NCBI RefSeq assembly: GCF_000204055.1
Contig: NW_006768773.1
Coordinates: 1,518,184 to 1,582,183 of the forward strand
Length of the DNA: 64,000 nucleotides
DNA from: Melampsora larici-populina 98AG31
Lineage: Eukaryota; Basidiomycota; Pucciniomycetes; Pucciniales; Melampsoraceae
Reading direction: 5' to 3'
The translations under genes and the position numbers were made by a program. Each line of letters starts with the position of its first letter. Within the stretch, counting starts at the first letter, position 1. Below are positions 20,830 to 31,242 of this stretch, piece after piece. The notes under the pieces were generated by a model. That model made no database searches. It was not told the DNA's origin and worked only from the letters and a program-made list of their open reading frames with translations.

Positions 20830-22402
20830 CCAAGTAATGTATTTAAGAATGTCTAGATGTCTTTGATCACGGTTCTATGCCAAAGATCTGAAAGCATGCG
20901 CTTTAGCACAACTATGACAACCTCCAACAACTTTTCTAAGAAGAAGACTCTGACCTAAAACAATGATAATCTAATCAGATAACAGAAGATTATGAAATAG
21001 TTTGAATAAGAAAACATTCAATACCTAGAACAGAAGATGCAATTTAATAGATGATACGTTTAGTTAGTTAAGTTATCTCTCAGTTGATAACTGATCTTTG
21101 AGTTAACAAGAGACTAATGTTCTATTTGGTCAAAACAATAAGAAATAACAGTAAAATTCAGTAAACAAATATTAAGATACGAAAGGATAAAAATTTACTT
21201 ACTTCTTTTCCCAAAGATGGGGAAGAGAAGTCAGTTGAATTGATCAAAGGACATTATAAGTAATCTACTAGTCAATACGTTGGGGCAATATAACGATGTA
21301 ATTACTCTTTTCGTTTTATGACGTATTCTGGTTTATCTTTCCGCACTGCTCTCGTAATTCCTCTTTTACCTAATTTGTAACTTTTCTTATTTCCGTCAAT
21401 TGCACACTTCAACAGTATTTGGATATGATCTTCTGTTTTTAAAAAGAAGAGAGAAATATGAGAAAAAAGGAGAAATGTGGAGCGAGGAAAGGGGACAAGC
21501 TTGATGGAGTCTTGAGTGCCGCAGGGGTGGTGGAATGGAGCGCAGAGAAGCAATGAAATTCTTTTCAACTTCTCCCTGAGGCGTCTCTACCATCTGACAT
21601 GTGGGTACCACCACTCACCTGTCAGATGTGTGAACCCCTGTTCTGCACCCATGAAATCCGCCCCTCTATTGGATGGACTACCCTGTACCTCCACGGGCTC
21701 TGAGAACATGTACAATTTTCTGTGTATAGATGGTGTTGCCTGCTTGGGTTCAAGGCTGAATAATCTAATCTTTTTGCCAGAATCTTGCAACAGTATAAAC
21801 CCTTTTAGCACTTGGATGTGTCTCAGAGCAACCATTCAGGATGGCCTCACTCAAGCTCTTGACTGGACAAGAAGAATAAAAGATTTTTTTCTAAAAAAAG
21901 ACTTGTCCTTTTTGTTTCATGAGGCCAAAATGGAAAAGCACAAAAGCACAAAGGGGCTCAAACACACTACTAATGATGCAAGGCCATGAAGATAGCCATG
22001 TCAAACCGTGACACCAGGAAGACTAAAAGATGCAATGAGGATGTGCCTCAATGTACATCCTTGATATCACCAAAGAGAGCTGGGCTTGGCTGTATGGTTA
22101 ATCTTGTCATACCAAGCTTTACATCTGTTGTCAATATAGTTTTGTTGAGTCTCAAAATTTTCCAAAGACAGAGACCAGCAAGTCAAGTCAACTTCTTTGA
22201 CAATTTATAATTGGACAAGTTTTGGACCTTGAGAAGCTGCACAGCGGCTAAATCTGCCCTCTCTTGTCTTTTGTTCATGGTCAACCCAGGTAAGCTTTTT
22301 AGCAAAGGTAGTAGTTGATGTTTTATTACATATTGTGTTTTTTTAAGTGTACATATATATGTAATTAGTGTGTCCATGTATTTTATTACATGGTCAATAC
22401 TA
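20830..22402. other. Spacer with unassigned open frames
   Basis: Both strands hold frames of 60-160 codons at 21300-21990 (for example plus 21516-21989 and minus 21587-21835) that overlap each other and show no recognisable motif. I cannot tell whether one is part of a decayed gene. No RNA gene or inverted repeat is evident. Confidence 0.3.
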
Positions 22403-23137
22403 GGGGGTGTCAAGTTAAAAAATTTACAACAAAAAAACAACAACACAGAAAAGTTTTTATCTTTCAACTCTAAAACCCTTTCCCGTGGGTGTACAATAAC
22501 CAGTATAGCACAATCAATGTTTTTTTTACTTTTTTGCCTTGGTCTTGGACCCAGCAATAAGAAAATTACTGGTAAGACTCAGAGGATGCAAAGCAAGCCC
22601 ACCTGTTTCCAAGAGTGAAACCATCCAGGTGATCTCTTTGATCATAGGCTGTAAACTTGGCTGTTCATGTTTTTACAAGAATAGGATACACAAAAGCTTT
22701 CCGGTTCTTCCAAAACTTACATAAATTCATGCTACAACCGGCAAGTTTTTTATGGTAAAATTTGTAAAAAACTATGAAACAGACAAGTTCTTAAGTTATA
22801 ACTAAAAAAATACTTAGCTGTGGTTGTATAATTGATTGTAAGTCACATTCAAGGTTTTTTGCTTTTTTGCCTCAATCATCCACCTGGTAATGCAAAAACT
22901 GCTGGTAAGAGGATGCAAGGTTGTTGGCCTTGCATCCACTATCAAGCTCACTGTTTCCAAGAGCAAATTGGCCAAAGTGAGCTCTCTGATCACATGTTGT
23001 AAACATAGATTGTTTATGTTTTCCAGAAACAGAATACATAAAACTTCTCCTCTTTTTGTAATATTTGCATATATGTATGCTGCCGCGGGAGAAGTTTTTT
23101 ACGGTAAAACCCACAAGCACTCAAACTTGACACCCCT
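22403..23137. mobile_element. Mariner-like non-autonomous element with internal duplication
   Basis: Ends GGGGGTGTCAAGTT and AACTTGACACCCCT are inverted and flanked by TA (22401-22402, 23138-23139). Inside, about 22535-22750 and 22865-23105 are diverged direct copies of each other (shared TTTTTTGCCT, GGTAAGA, CTGTTTCCAAGAG, CTCTCTGATCA, CAAGTTTTTTA/GAAGTTTTTTACGGTAAAA), so the element has grown by a tandem duplication of about 330 bp. No gene. Confidence 0.6.
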
Positions 23138-23164
23138 TACTGTTCATAGACTTTATGTATATGT

Positions 23165-23279
23165 AACACCGTGTCCGGGTAGTGTTCGCTCGTCGACGAG
23201 CGCGCACGACTTCCCTTTCTGCCTCAAAGGGAGTTGGTGTGCGCTCGTCGACTAGCAAAGCCTACACAGACACGGTGTA
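23165..23279. mobile_element. Small palindromic MITE (about 115 bp)
   Basis: Left arm ACACCGTGTCCGGGTAGTGT then TCGTCGACGAGCGCGCAC; right arm reversed reads ACACCGTGTCTGTGTAGGCT then AGTCGACGAGCGCACACC, with CTCCCTTT near the tip. Arms of about 55 bp nearly meet in the centre, giving a long hairpin. No clear target duplication. Confidence 0.7.
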
Positions 23280-24299
23280 ATTTAGTTCGTATATGATGAT
23301 TCAAAATAAAAGCTAAAGAGGACACTCCTAAGAATTATTAAGTGTGAAGCCCAATTGAGTGAAGTTACAGTGACCGGGTCCATGACGTTCTTCAATCACC
23401 AATCTTGTTTCCCTTAAGTTTTCTATATTGTTTGCTAGCTCACCACTAGCTTTCCTTGAGTCATCTCCTTGAGCTTCAGTATGTCAGCTACAGCACCTGC
23501 ATATGTATTCACACTACTACATATGCAATGAAGCTCATACACTATGGATCAATGTTATCCAGGCACACCTAATAAGCAATAACCCATCTTCAGCACTATC
23601 CTTCTTTTATGGATGTGTCCTTATCCTTTATGTGGGGATTGACCCCTTTGATTTTGACTAGTCCATGATTTCTTGGGCATAATGATAGTGTTATGAGGAA
23701 GCCAGACAAAAGATCCTTGAGGGTGATACGCTTGATCCATACATTACATATGAGTGTAAGTGGACAAGCCAGGGCAACTTGGGGCAAGCTAGCAAACCTA
23801 TAGCAAATCTATGGAAAACAAGATCCACAATTGAAGAAATCTGCAAACACAGTCACTGTGACTTTGCTCCATTGGGTTTCACACTTGATAATTTCCGCGG
23901 TGTCACTAGCCTTGTCCAATTGAGACATCCCAAAGTCATGTTGATTCCATCGCATTTCATTGCTGCAGTTTTTTATCAATGATGCAGGTTTTTTTGGGAA
24001 ACATATGTAAAAAATCAAGAAGGGGGATCTACTCTTTGCTATTTTTCAAATTAGTGGGTGGCAGAGAGATGCAATCCAAAACAGTCAAAAAAACCGGAAT
24101 TTTGCATCCTTATCACGCGTGAACTTGCGTCTAAGTTTTAGCCCCTATGTTCAAACTGGAAGGTTGTTTTTTCAAGTGCATGTTGGCTTTATTGCATGCA
24201 ACACTATCTAGTAAACAAGTTAAAATGAGAGGAGACTATTACACCTTGGAAAAACAGTCATCTAGTCGAACCAAAGGATTTCAGAGTCTTCTGAATAAT
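23280..24299. other. Spacer with weak coding signal
   Basis: Open frames of 60-70 codons occur on both strands (minus 23596-23787; plus 23779-23982) without recognisable motifs. CATATGTA-type motifs recur. Nothing else is supported. Confidence 0.3.
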
Positions 24300-24463
24300 T
24301 GCGGTACTCAAAGCTACATATGTACGCGTACATAGTTGCCGTACATAGTTTTTTTTGGCGGGGAAAAAAAAAAAAGAAGTATATTTCAAGTATGTCGCCC
24401 GCCAAAAAAAAACTATGTACGGAAACTATGTACGCTTACATAGTTGCTTTGAGTACCGTAAAT
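24300..24463. mobile_element. Palindromic MITE beside the large element
   Basis: GCGGTACTCAAAGCTACATA through CGTACATAGTTTTTTTTGGC is mirrored by GCCAAAAAAAAACTATGTACG through TATGTAAGC and GCTTTGAGTACCG. Arms of about 60 bp flank a short A-rich centre. It lies only about 35 bp from the left end of the 6.5 kb element. Confidence 0.75.
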
Positions 24464-24490
24464 AACCAACGTCAAACTGAATGCCATTGT

Positions 24491-24499
24491 CCGAACTCA
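24491..24499. repeat. Target-site duplication, left copy (CCGAACTCA)
   Basis: CCGAACTCA abuts the left terminal repeat and is repeated exactly at 31015-31023 on the other side of the element. Nine bases are typical of Mutator-like (9-11 bp) and some KDZ-type insertions. Confidence 0.85.
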
Positions 24500-24707
24500 T
24501 AAGCTTAACTAAGCCCCTCTTTGCGCGTTCGCCGCGCCCTCGCAGAGGGGCTTAAAACGGACTCGCGTTTTTTGGCGTGTGAGCTCCAGAAATTAAGTAC
24601 TCTTATGTACTTTTCTGGAGTTCTCCTCGAATCCTCACCGTAGGATTTCGTGTCCTTTGAGTATGTGATTCTCCTAGCAATGCTACACAACCTCGTACCA
24701 GTCTCAT
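24500..24707 (+). repeat. Left terminal inverted repeat of the 6.5 kb element
   Basis: Begins TAAGCTTAACTAAGCCCCTC. It contains two hairpins: AAGCCCCTCT pairing with AGAGGGGCTT (24511-24520 / 24544-24553), and CTCCAGAA pairing with TTCTGGAG further in. The second half (CTCGAATCCTCACCG to CCTCGTACCAGTCT) is almost identical to the right repeat. Confidence 0.9.
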
Positions 24708-24780
24708 CTACCACTGAGTCCTGTGACGCTTGCAGGAGACATCGCTAGAAATGCCTGTTACGTCCTCCTGTAACAGCCTA

Positions 24781-24802
24781 AGAAGGCCTGTACAGGCCTT
24801 CT
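24781..24802. repeat. Perfect 22 bp palindrome
   Basis: AGAAGGCCTG joined to CAGGCCTTCT by TA is perfectly self-complementary, without a spacer. It lies between the left terminal repeat and the helicase gene, so it may be a subterminal protein-binding site or promoter element. Just before it TGTTACGTCCTCCTGTAACA forms another small hairpin. Confidence 0.7.
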
Positions 24803-25065
24803 ACAAGATTTGGAAGTTTCGTGCTTGGCACGAACTCTGGCCAAAAAGGATAAAAGGTAAAACCCTTATCAAAACCTTAGGCTTAGATTAAGTGGTACAT
24901 CTTATGAGCACCAGGTAGATACCACCTGGTGACTTTACCATAACTAACTATGCTACCTACTGGTTATTACCTTCAGCGTATTTGACCATCTCATTCTACT
25001 TCGTCATCGTACAATGCTCACTCGTAGTCGGTCTTCTCAAACTGTTACTCAATCACCTGTTCATC

Positions 25066-27606
25066 ATGCCGGAGGCGTCTCATCCCTTTCTCGATACACC
25101 ACCACCCGGACGCATAAGCCCAAATATCGCATTACTAAAACCGGACGACGACGATGAACAGATTGACGTCATCCGCAGGTTATGTCTTGCTGTGTTCAAG
25201 GTCGAGCCTCGAGATCTTCAAGTTAAGGCTGTCCTCAGTCTATTGCGAGGTCTAGATGCGTTTCTTATTGCAAGCACTGGCTACGGGAAGTCTCGAATCC
25301 CGGAACTATTTTATCTGATGTTCGCCAAATCATCGAAGCCAATCATTTTGACCTTGAACCCGTTGGACGCCCTAGGAAACAATCAAGTAAGTCACTTCGA
25401 GGTCATTCAAATTCAATCATTAGTCTAGAGGCTGATCAACTTGATTCTTACCACATCTTACCACACCGTAGGTTGAAGAAAAAACAAAACACGGCCTATC
25501 CGCTATCAATCTGACTCGAGCCACTTTCACCAAAGAGGTTTACAACCACATCTTGACCGGCAAATATCAGTTCATATCACTACACAAAATATAATATTTT
25601 CTGGGCAGAAAATTAAATTATTGATACACAAAAATATTGAGAGGCCAGGAGAAGGGCAAAGTAGATCTTTACTTATGTTTTTTTTTGCTTTTTGCCACTA
25701 CTGTTATAGTTGCCAGAGATGTTTTTGAACAACGGTCTTTTCGAGAAACTATTCTTCTCAAAACGCTTCCAAGATCGACTTGTCCTCAAGGTAGTAGATG
25801 AGGCACATCTCATCTACTGTTGGGGCCTCGTATTAAGCGGTAAGATCAAGAATCTTCAGTCTCACACCATTCATCAAGATCGAACAGTGTTCCGTCCATC
25901 GTATGGCAATTTAATTCAGCGTTTCCTAGCCACCGAGTCAGTTCCCACCCTCCTTATGTCAGCAACTTGTCCGCCTCAGTATCTCAAAGAAATACTCGCC
26001 AGTCTCAAGATATCCAGAGAATCAATTGATCTTCATATTGGCGAGCTCACCCGCCCCAAGATACGATTTATTCGAGTCACCCTCCCACCTGGCCAAAAAC
26101 CTTGGCACACCTTGAAGAAGTTTTTTTTGCCCAAAGATCTGGTCTCGGACCGCGACCTTGTTCCCTCACTCGTCTACTGTCACTCTCAAAATGACACTTT
26201 TGTAGCTCTGGAAACCATCAATACCGCCCGACACAATGACGAAGATACCAAGAACGGTTTGAGCTCATCAGTTTGTCGCTTCCATGCCGATACCGACTCA
26301 ATTGACAAGGACCGTAACGCTCAGGACTTTCTCGGGGGAATTTTCAATATCATGACCTGTACCAACGCGCTCGGGCTTGGTCAGAACTGGAAACGGGTAC
26401 GCAGGGTAATCATCGCCGGCCAACTGGATCCTATGGACGTACTTCAGATGGCCGGTCGAGCTGGACGAGATGGACGACCTGCGGTGGCAATACTCCTGGT
26501 CAAACCTTTGTCTGAAGAGATTCAAAAAACCTTGGCAATGACTAATCCAATCAATCAAGACGATGATCAGCGCATGCATGCCATGGCCATCACCAATGTA
26601 TGCTTGAGGGTATCTTTTTCAGTTCTCCTTCGGTGAGTAATCTAGATGATATCACTCTCACCAAAGCTGTCGCGCTAACTTAGTCAATCTCTAGCTTTGG
26701 TTATGTGCCTCTAACAAAAGATGACAATTCGGTCCGTTTGGAAACTCAACGGCAGAAAGATGTTGGAATGACGGATTGCATTTGCTCGAACTGTGATCCA
26801 AAGTCCGCCGATTACTTCCTTTCGAAGCAGCCCGTCTTAACCAACTCAAATTTCACCGAGTTGGTACTTCAAGATGTTCCGCCTGCCACTTATCCATCTC
26901 TCGGCGAACAGTTCATTGAATCCAATCAGCAAACCCCCTCACCACATACTATGATCAGACCCAGCCCAATTCAAGATCCTCGCCGAGCGGACCTTCGCAT
27001 AATCAGATTATTCCTAACGATCGAAAGGGGTTTGAAGGACATCTTCAATACTGAATATCCTGAGGGTGGATTTTACAACTTTCACGATCTGTTTTCGCCC
27101 GAGAAGATATGGAGTGTATCTGTCAACTACGATCTATTCCTAGAAGGCTTGTCTCTAGATTTCATCTTTGGGAGTGAGCCCCTACCAAAGGCGTATTCCT
27201 TGATCACTCGAGTGATTAAGGAATGGCGAGCTAACAAGAGGGATTTCTTTGCAATCTTGAACCCATCTGAAGAAGAGTTAAACCTCTACAATCAGGCAAA
27301 AGCAAGAATCTCTGAACACCAGAAGGCATCTCAGCAGGCCAAAGAGTCACGCGCTGCAAAGGGCAAGCAGCCTTGTCAAGCTCAGGAACATTTAGTAAGT
27401 TTATTCATATTATCTTTCATTCTTTCTTGCATTGACAGTTCATTTATTGATTCCCACGAATATTGACATTATTTGCACATTAGGCCACCACCACCGCGAA
27501 TGTTCACAAGCGCAAGCCACCAATGAAGGTTTCTCGAGCTGGAAAAAAATCCAAGGCCCAAGCGAACATACCCATTCACACATCTTCGGTACCAGCTTCC
27601 TCGTGA
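25066..27606 (+). CDS. RecQ-like DNA helicase, interrupted by an insertion
   Basis: Start chosen at MPEASHPFLDTPPPGR; it is in frame with an upstream ATG. Motifs in order: LQVKAVLSLLRGLDAFLIAS (motif 0 and start of I), TGYGKS (Walker A), VVDEAHLIYCWG (DEAH, motif II), LLMSATCPP (III), LVYCHSQ (IV), ALGLGQNW (V) and QMAGRAGRDGRP (VI), then a zinc-binding RecQ-type Cys set (CLRVSFSVLLRFGY, CICSNCDP). After this comes an unknown domain of about 200 residues and a basic tail (HKRKPPMKVSRAGKKSK). Introns lie near 25386-25471, 26635-26693 and 27394-27483. A CACTA-like insertion at 25578-25709 breaks the frame between motifs I and II, so this copy is probably inactive. It shares the element with the DUF6589 gene and could unwind transposon ends. 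Confidence 0.85.
25578..25709. mobile_element. CACTA-like insertion in the helicase gene
   Basis: CACTACACAAAATATAATAT begins right after KYQFI and shares its first ~30 bases with the ends of the CACTA element at 19298-20113 (same CACTACACAAAAT, then an imperfect GGGC block). Coding resumes at 25710 with LPEMFLNN; joining the flanks gives FI-LPEMF in frame. The right end ends TTATAG and does not show a clear inverted partner, so the copy may be truncated, or it may provide a new 3-prime splice site. Confidence 0.5.
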
Positions 27607-27807
27607 ACTCCTCCTTTACCCCAACGATATCTCGATTTATTAGTTATTCGATCTTGAATAAAATTCTTTTGAAGTGTATCGGTGCCTGTCAACATTGTAT
27701 CAACCAGCTTTTCTTTGGAGATGGCACATATGCCAGTTACATATTGATGCTTCCATGACCGGACGAAATTGGCAAGGGTATGATTGGTGATTTTATGAGT
27801 GTGGCTC

Positions 27808-30694
27808 CTATGGATTGGCTTGAGCCCACTGCGGATGTTTAGCTGCTGTACCAGCAGCCTTAGCTGTGTAGTTGTGTAAATAAATAAATAAATAAATGGT
27901 CAATGAAAAGAACATACATTGGAATTTGACACAGTAATAAAGGCTATTTAGAAGAAAACCCGCAGAGGTTGTGAGACATACCAAAGGAATATTGATGGAC
28001 ATCGCAATTAAGTGATCAATATCAGTGCCATTGCTCTACACCCAAAAAAGAAAGGCCAAAAAAAGACAGTCAGTTCATTAAATTTATAAAGTTAAAGTAT
28101 GAATTTGGTTTTTCACTCACATTTAGGTTAAAAAAATGTTTCAGCCAATAATTTTGATGCTCTAACCAAAGATCATTCCCCACAAAATGTCCCTTCCGCT
28201 GAGCAGAAGGTATTAACAAGCTATGTAGAACCACTTTGGCCAATACCGGAGGCAAATCTTTTTCCACCAGGACAAGAAAACGTGTCAGATGCAGAGCGTA
28301 ACGAGGGAGTCCCTTTAGTCCATGAGCCATCAATGCCCATTTCTTCCAAATCAGCTTGAGCCTCCCCACATCCCCTGTACTAGTGGCACTATCTGCTTCC
28401 ACAACTGTTGCAAAATCTCGGATTTGAAGTCTTAAGTTATAACCTTTTCTGTCATTTTTTTGTTCAAATTTTTTCAAGGATTCAGGGCTGCAAAATTCCT
28501 CATAACATTTGTCAATGACATCCTGGGCAACACCTTTCTCTGAAAGATTAGGGCTGGTTTCATATTTTGACATTGTGTTCCTGTGTGAGAAAAAGAAAGG
28601 TCAATGTGGGACACTCATAATGTTCATATTTTTAATTACGTACCTCAAGCAGGATACCAACGTAGCCATATGAACACAGTGTACCGCTCTCAAAACCGTG
28701 CCAAAATCCATGTTTGAAGGAGGTTTGTTCAGTGAACCACCAACGGATTGCCATGCTTTCCAAGCACCAGTGTCGTTATCATTTCTACTATCACCCCAAT
28801 GGTGACCCAAGATACCTTGAGCCATGTTCCATGTGATATGCACAACACCTGGAATAGTCAGCACACTTGACAAGCCTCCTGCCACCGTCCCCGCTGGAGC
28901 CCTTTTCTTACGCAGACTTTCAATGTTTTGACACGTTCCTAGGTCACCCTCAAAGATTTGAAGTGATTTTGCCATTTCTTCACGTGTTAGGCCAAACTGT
29001 TCCGCTAGCTCTTCAAAAACTTGCCCGACTCCATTTGCTGAGTTATCGGCGGCGTCCATCAAGCTCAAGAGGAATAGATTACGATTGTCAGGAGGTATTA
29101 AGTCCACCGCTGGGGGAGATGTTGACAGGCGAGTGGATGGGCCTTTCCCAGTTTCAATTATGTATTTGTACATAGCAGTAGCAAGCTGACTTTTCAAAGT
29201 CAGCTTCCATTGGATGAGATCATTTGATTTTGCACGGAAAATATCAAACTGAACCGGAGTTTTTTGAGCTGCTGCAATGGCCTGGTGGTAATTTTGAAGG
29301 TGATCATTTGCACTTGAATTGCATACATCATTTTTCAGATACTCGGGTAGGAACTGAATATACCCCCAAGTTCTGTGGAATAGCCGAGACGTCGCCTCCA
29401 CTCGAGTGTGGTGGACCCTTTGAAGGATATCAAAATTGTCCATGCACACAATCGGACTAATACTGTAACTTTTGGACATTATTGCTCGGAGAGATGCCTC
29501 TCTGGTAGTGCGTAGATGTTTCATGGCGAGTAAGGCAGTTTGGCGACAGCTCGATAGACCGATCGTGTTCAGGTATTTAAAGACCCTGCTAGAGACCCCG
29601 CATGCCAAGAAGGTTAACGCGTTATGTAACTGTAGAGCGTTATCACGGTAATTCGAAAGAAACGAGACCATCCCACATATGGTCGTCGCCACCTGTGGAT
29701 AATACCCAAACAGTAAGAACTACGGATGAGGATCACATCCAATAAAATGACCTACCTCGGTGGCCCGATTCCTTTGGGCCTCTGCTTTGTCTTCAGGAAT
29801 ATACACTATTCCGTCATCGTGTCGAGCTTCTTCCTCGTCGCAAGTCTCGTCCATAGGATTGATTGTTTCCGCATTCGCTTGGTTTTTTTTCGTGATCGCA
29901 TCTTTGTCATCGAGTGTGACATCATCGTGTGTCGCGCCCGTCATCAGTTCTTCGCGGTTGTTTGCCCTGGCGGATAGTTGGTGATACAGAAGATTCCACA
30001 GGAAAGGCATCGAGTTCTTGATGGACTCGTTGCGTTTCTCTAGCTCCTCGAGCTTGAAAAAATTTGTCGTAATTTTTTGAGAGCTGTAAAACTTTCTTGG
30101 TTTTGACCAGACTTCTTTCTTGATTTGCTCCTGCGCCTGCAATGATCCAAAAATCATTGTCAATCAGATGATATATAACATGAAAAGATAGATATTGACC
30201 TCATTCAAGATAAACGAGGACCAAGCAGCCTCCCCAAATTCACTATTGTGCAATAGTTTCTTAATCGCGTACAAAATTTGCAATGTTGAAGGAAAACCTC
30301 GCTCACTTCCCCAGTATCGTCGAGATTCTTTCAGGGATGGGTTATCCGAAGTCAGGAGAGAATTGAACACCTCCTTTGGTGTAACATTCTCTGCCTTCAA
30401 TGCGGCACATAATTGCACGGCAAGGCCATCGATAAACGGGCGCGTTCGGATTGTGTTATGCTGGGTATGCTGAGCTTCCATGATTCTTCTTACGCGGTTT
30501 TTTTGGGAGGTTTGTTTGCCTTTCAAGGTTCTTTGTTTCAAAGCACCACACCATCTTTTCTCTATTACTTTTCTCAAATCTTTTGGTGTTTCAACATCTG
30601 TACCTTCTTTTCGCATTTTGTGGTTGGACGGAAACTTAACCTGGAGGTCCTTTACGGTTTTTACCGGGGCAAAACCTCCGTGGATTTTTGGCAT
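27808..30694 (-). CDS. DUF6589-family protein
   Basis: A minus-strand gene of at least six exons, opening with MPKIHGGFAPVKTVKDLQ at 30694 and ending near 27810 after SINIPL; the last exon border is uncertain. The N-terminal ~170 residues are basic. The core has IVCMDNFDILQRVHHTR (about 29450-29390), IFEGDLGTCQNIESLRKK (about 28965-28912), PGVVHITWNMAQGILGHHWG (about 28857-28798) and FGTVLRAVHCVHMATLVSCL, followed by LWLEHQNYWLKHFFNLN. These are the recurrent blocks of the DUF6589 family of basidiomycetes, whose function is unknown. Invariant Asp residues in DN and GD blocks plus a His-rich block recall an RNase-H-type nuclease, so it may be the transposase of this element; that is inference. 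No stop or frameshift was seen. Confidence 0.7.
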
Positions 30695-30809
30695 GAATTT
30701 GGTAGTTTGTGACCAAATGACTTTTCCAGCCTTTTCGGCTGAAACAGGCGGTTACACAATCCAGCAATCTGGAAACTTGATTTGCATCGCTTACTTCCAG
30801 CGAATATTC

Positions 30810-31014
30810 ATAAGACTGGTACGAGGTTGTGTAGCATTGCTAGGAGAATCACATACTCGAAGGACACGAAATCCTCCGGTGAGGATTCGAGGAGAACTCC
30901 AGAAAAGTACATAAGAGTACTTAATTTCTGGAGCTCACACGCCAAAAAACGCGAGTCAGTTTTAAGCCCCTCTCTCGACTACTCGCTCGTCCGAGAGGGG
31001 CTTAGTTAAGCTTA
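30810..31014 (-). repeat. Right terminal inverted repeat of the 6.5 kb element
   Basis: Reverse complement of 24500-24707. The stem AAGCCCCTCT / AGAGGGGCTT is kept (30964-30973 / 30994-31003), but the 20-base loop is unrelated to that of the left repeat. It ends AGTTAAGCTTA, followed by the duplicated CCGAACTCA (31015-31023). Confidence 0.9.
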
Positions 31015-31242
31015 CCGAACTCACCTTGATCACCTGACCGGGTAGCGTGATTCTTGGACGGTTGATGGAGCAGGGCCGGGTACAAAATTTCACAATCCAC
31101 GCCAAAATATCCTGAGCTGATGGTCATCCATGACCAAATCCCACGAAGACTTCTACATACACACTCAATATATACTTTCCTAGCGTTCTACATTGGTTGA
31201 AACGGACAACCAAATGAAAAACTTTTGTAGGTAACGAGAATA

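Larger units (their letters stand above)
24500..31014. mobile_element. 6.5 kb TIR element with RecQ helicase and DUF6589 genes
   Basis: Terminal inverted repeats of 205-208 bp (24500-24707 and 30810-31014) are about 90 percent identical, nearly perfect apart from a hairpin loop near the tip. A perfect 9 bp duplication CCGAACTCA flanks the whole. The only genes inside are a RecQ-like helicase (plus, 25066-27606) and a DUF6589 protein (minus, 30694 to about 27810), convergent and about 200 bp apart. No MULE, hAT, piggyBac or KDZ transposase signature is present. The element therefore looks like a complete mobile unit of an unfamiliar type, or a capture of helicase and DUF6589 genes by Mutator-like ends. 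Its right end is about 230 bp upstream of the TOP3 start codon. Confidence 0.85.

Noticed and set aside
24500..31014. Calling the element a classical Mutator (MULE)
   Set aside because: The 9 bp duplication and long repeats would fit, but no MULE transposase motif is present in either gene.
24500..31014. Telomere-linked RecQ helicase, implying a subtelomere
   Set aside because: No telomeric repeats occur, and the helicase gene is bounded by inverted repeats and a target duplication inside a region with TOP3 and RAX1.
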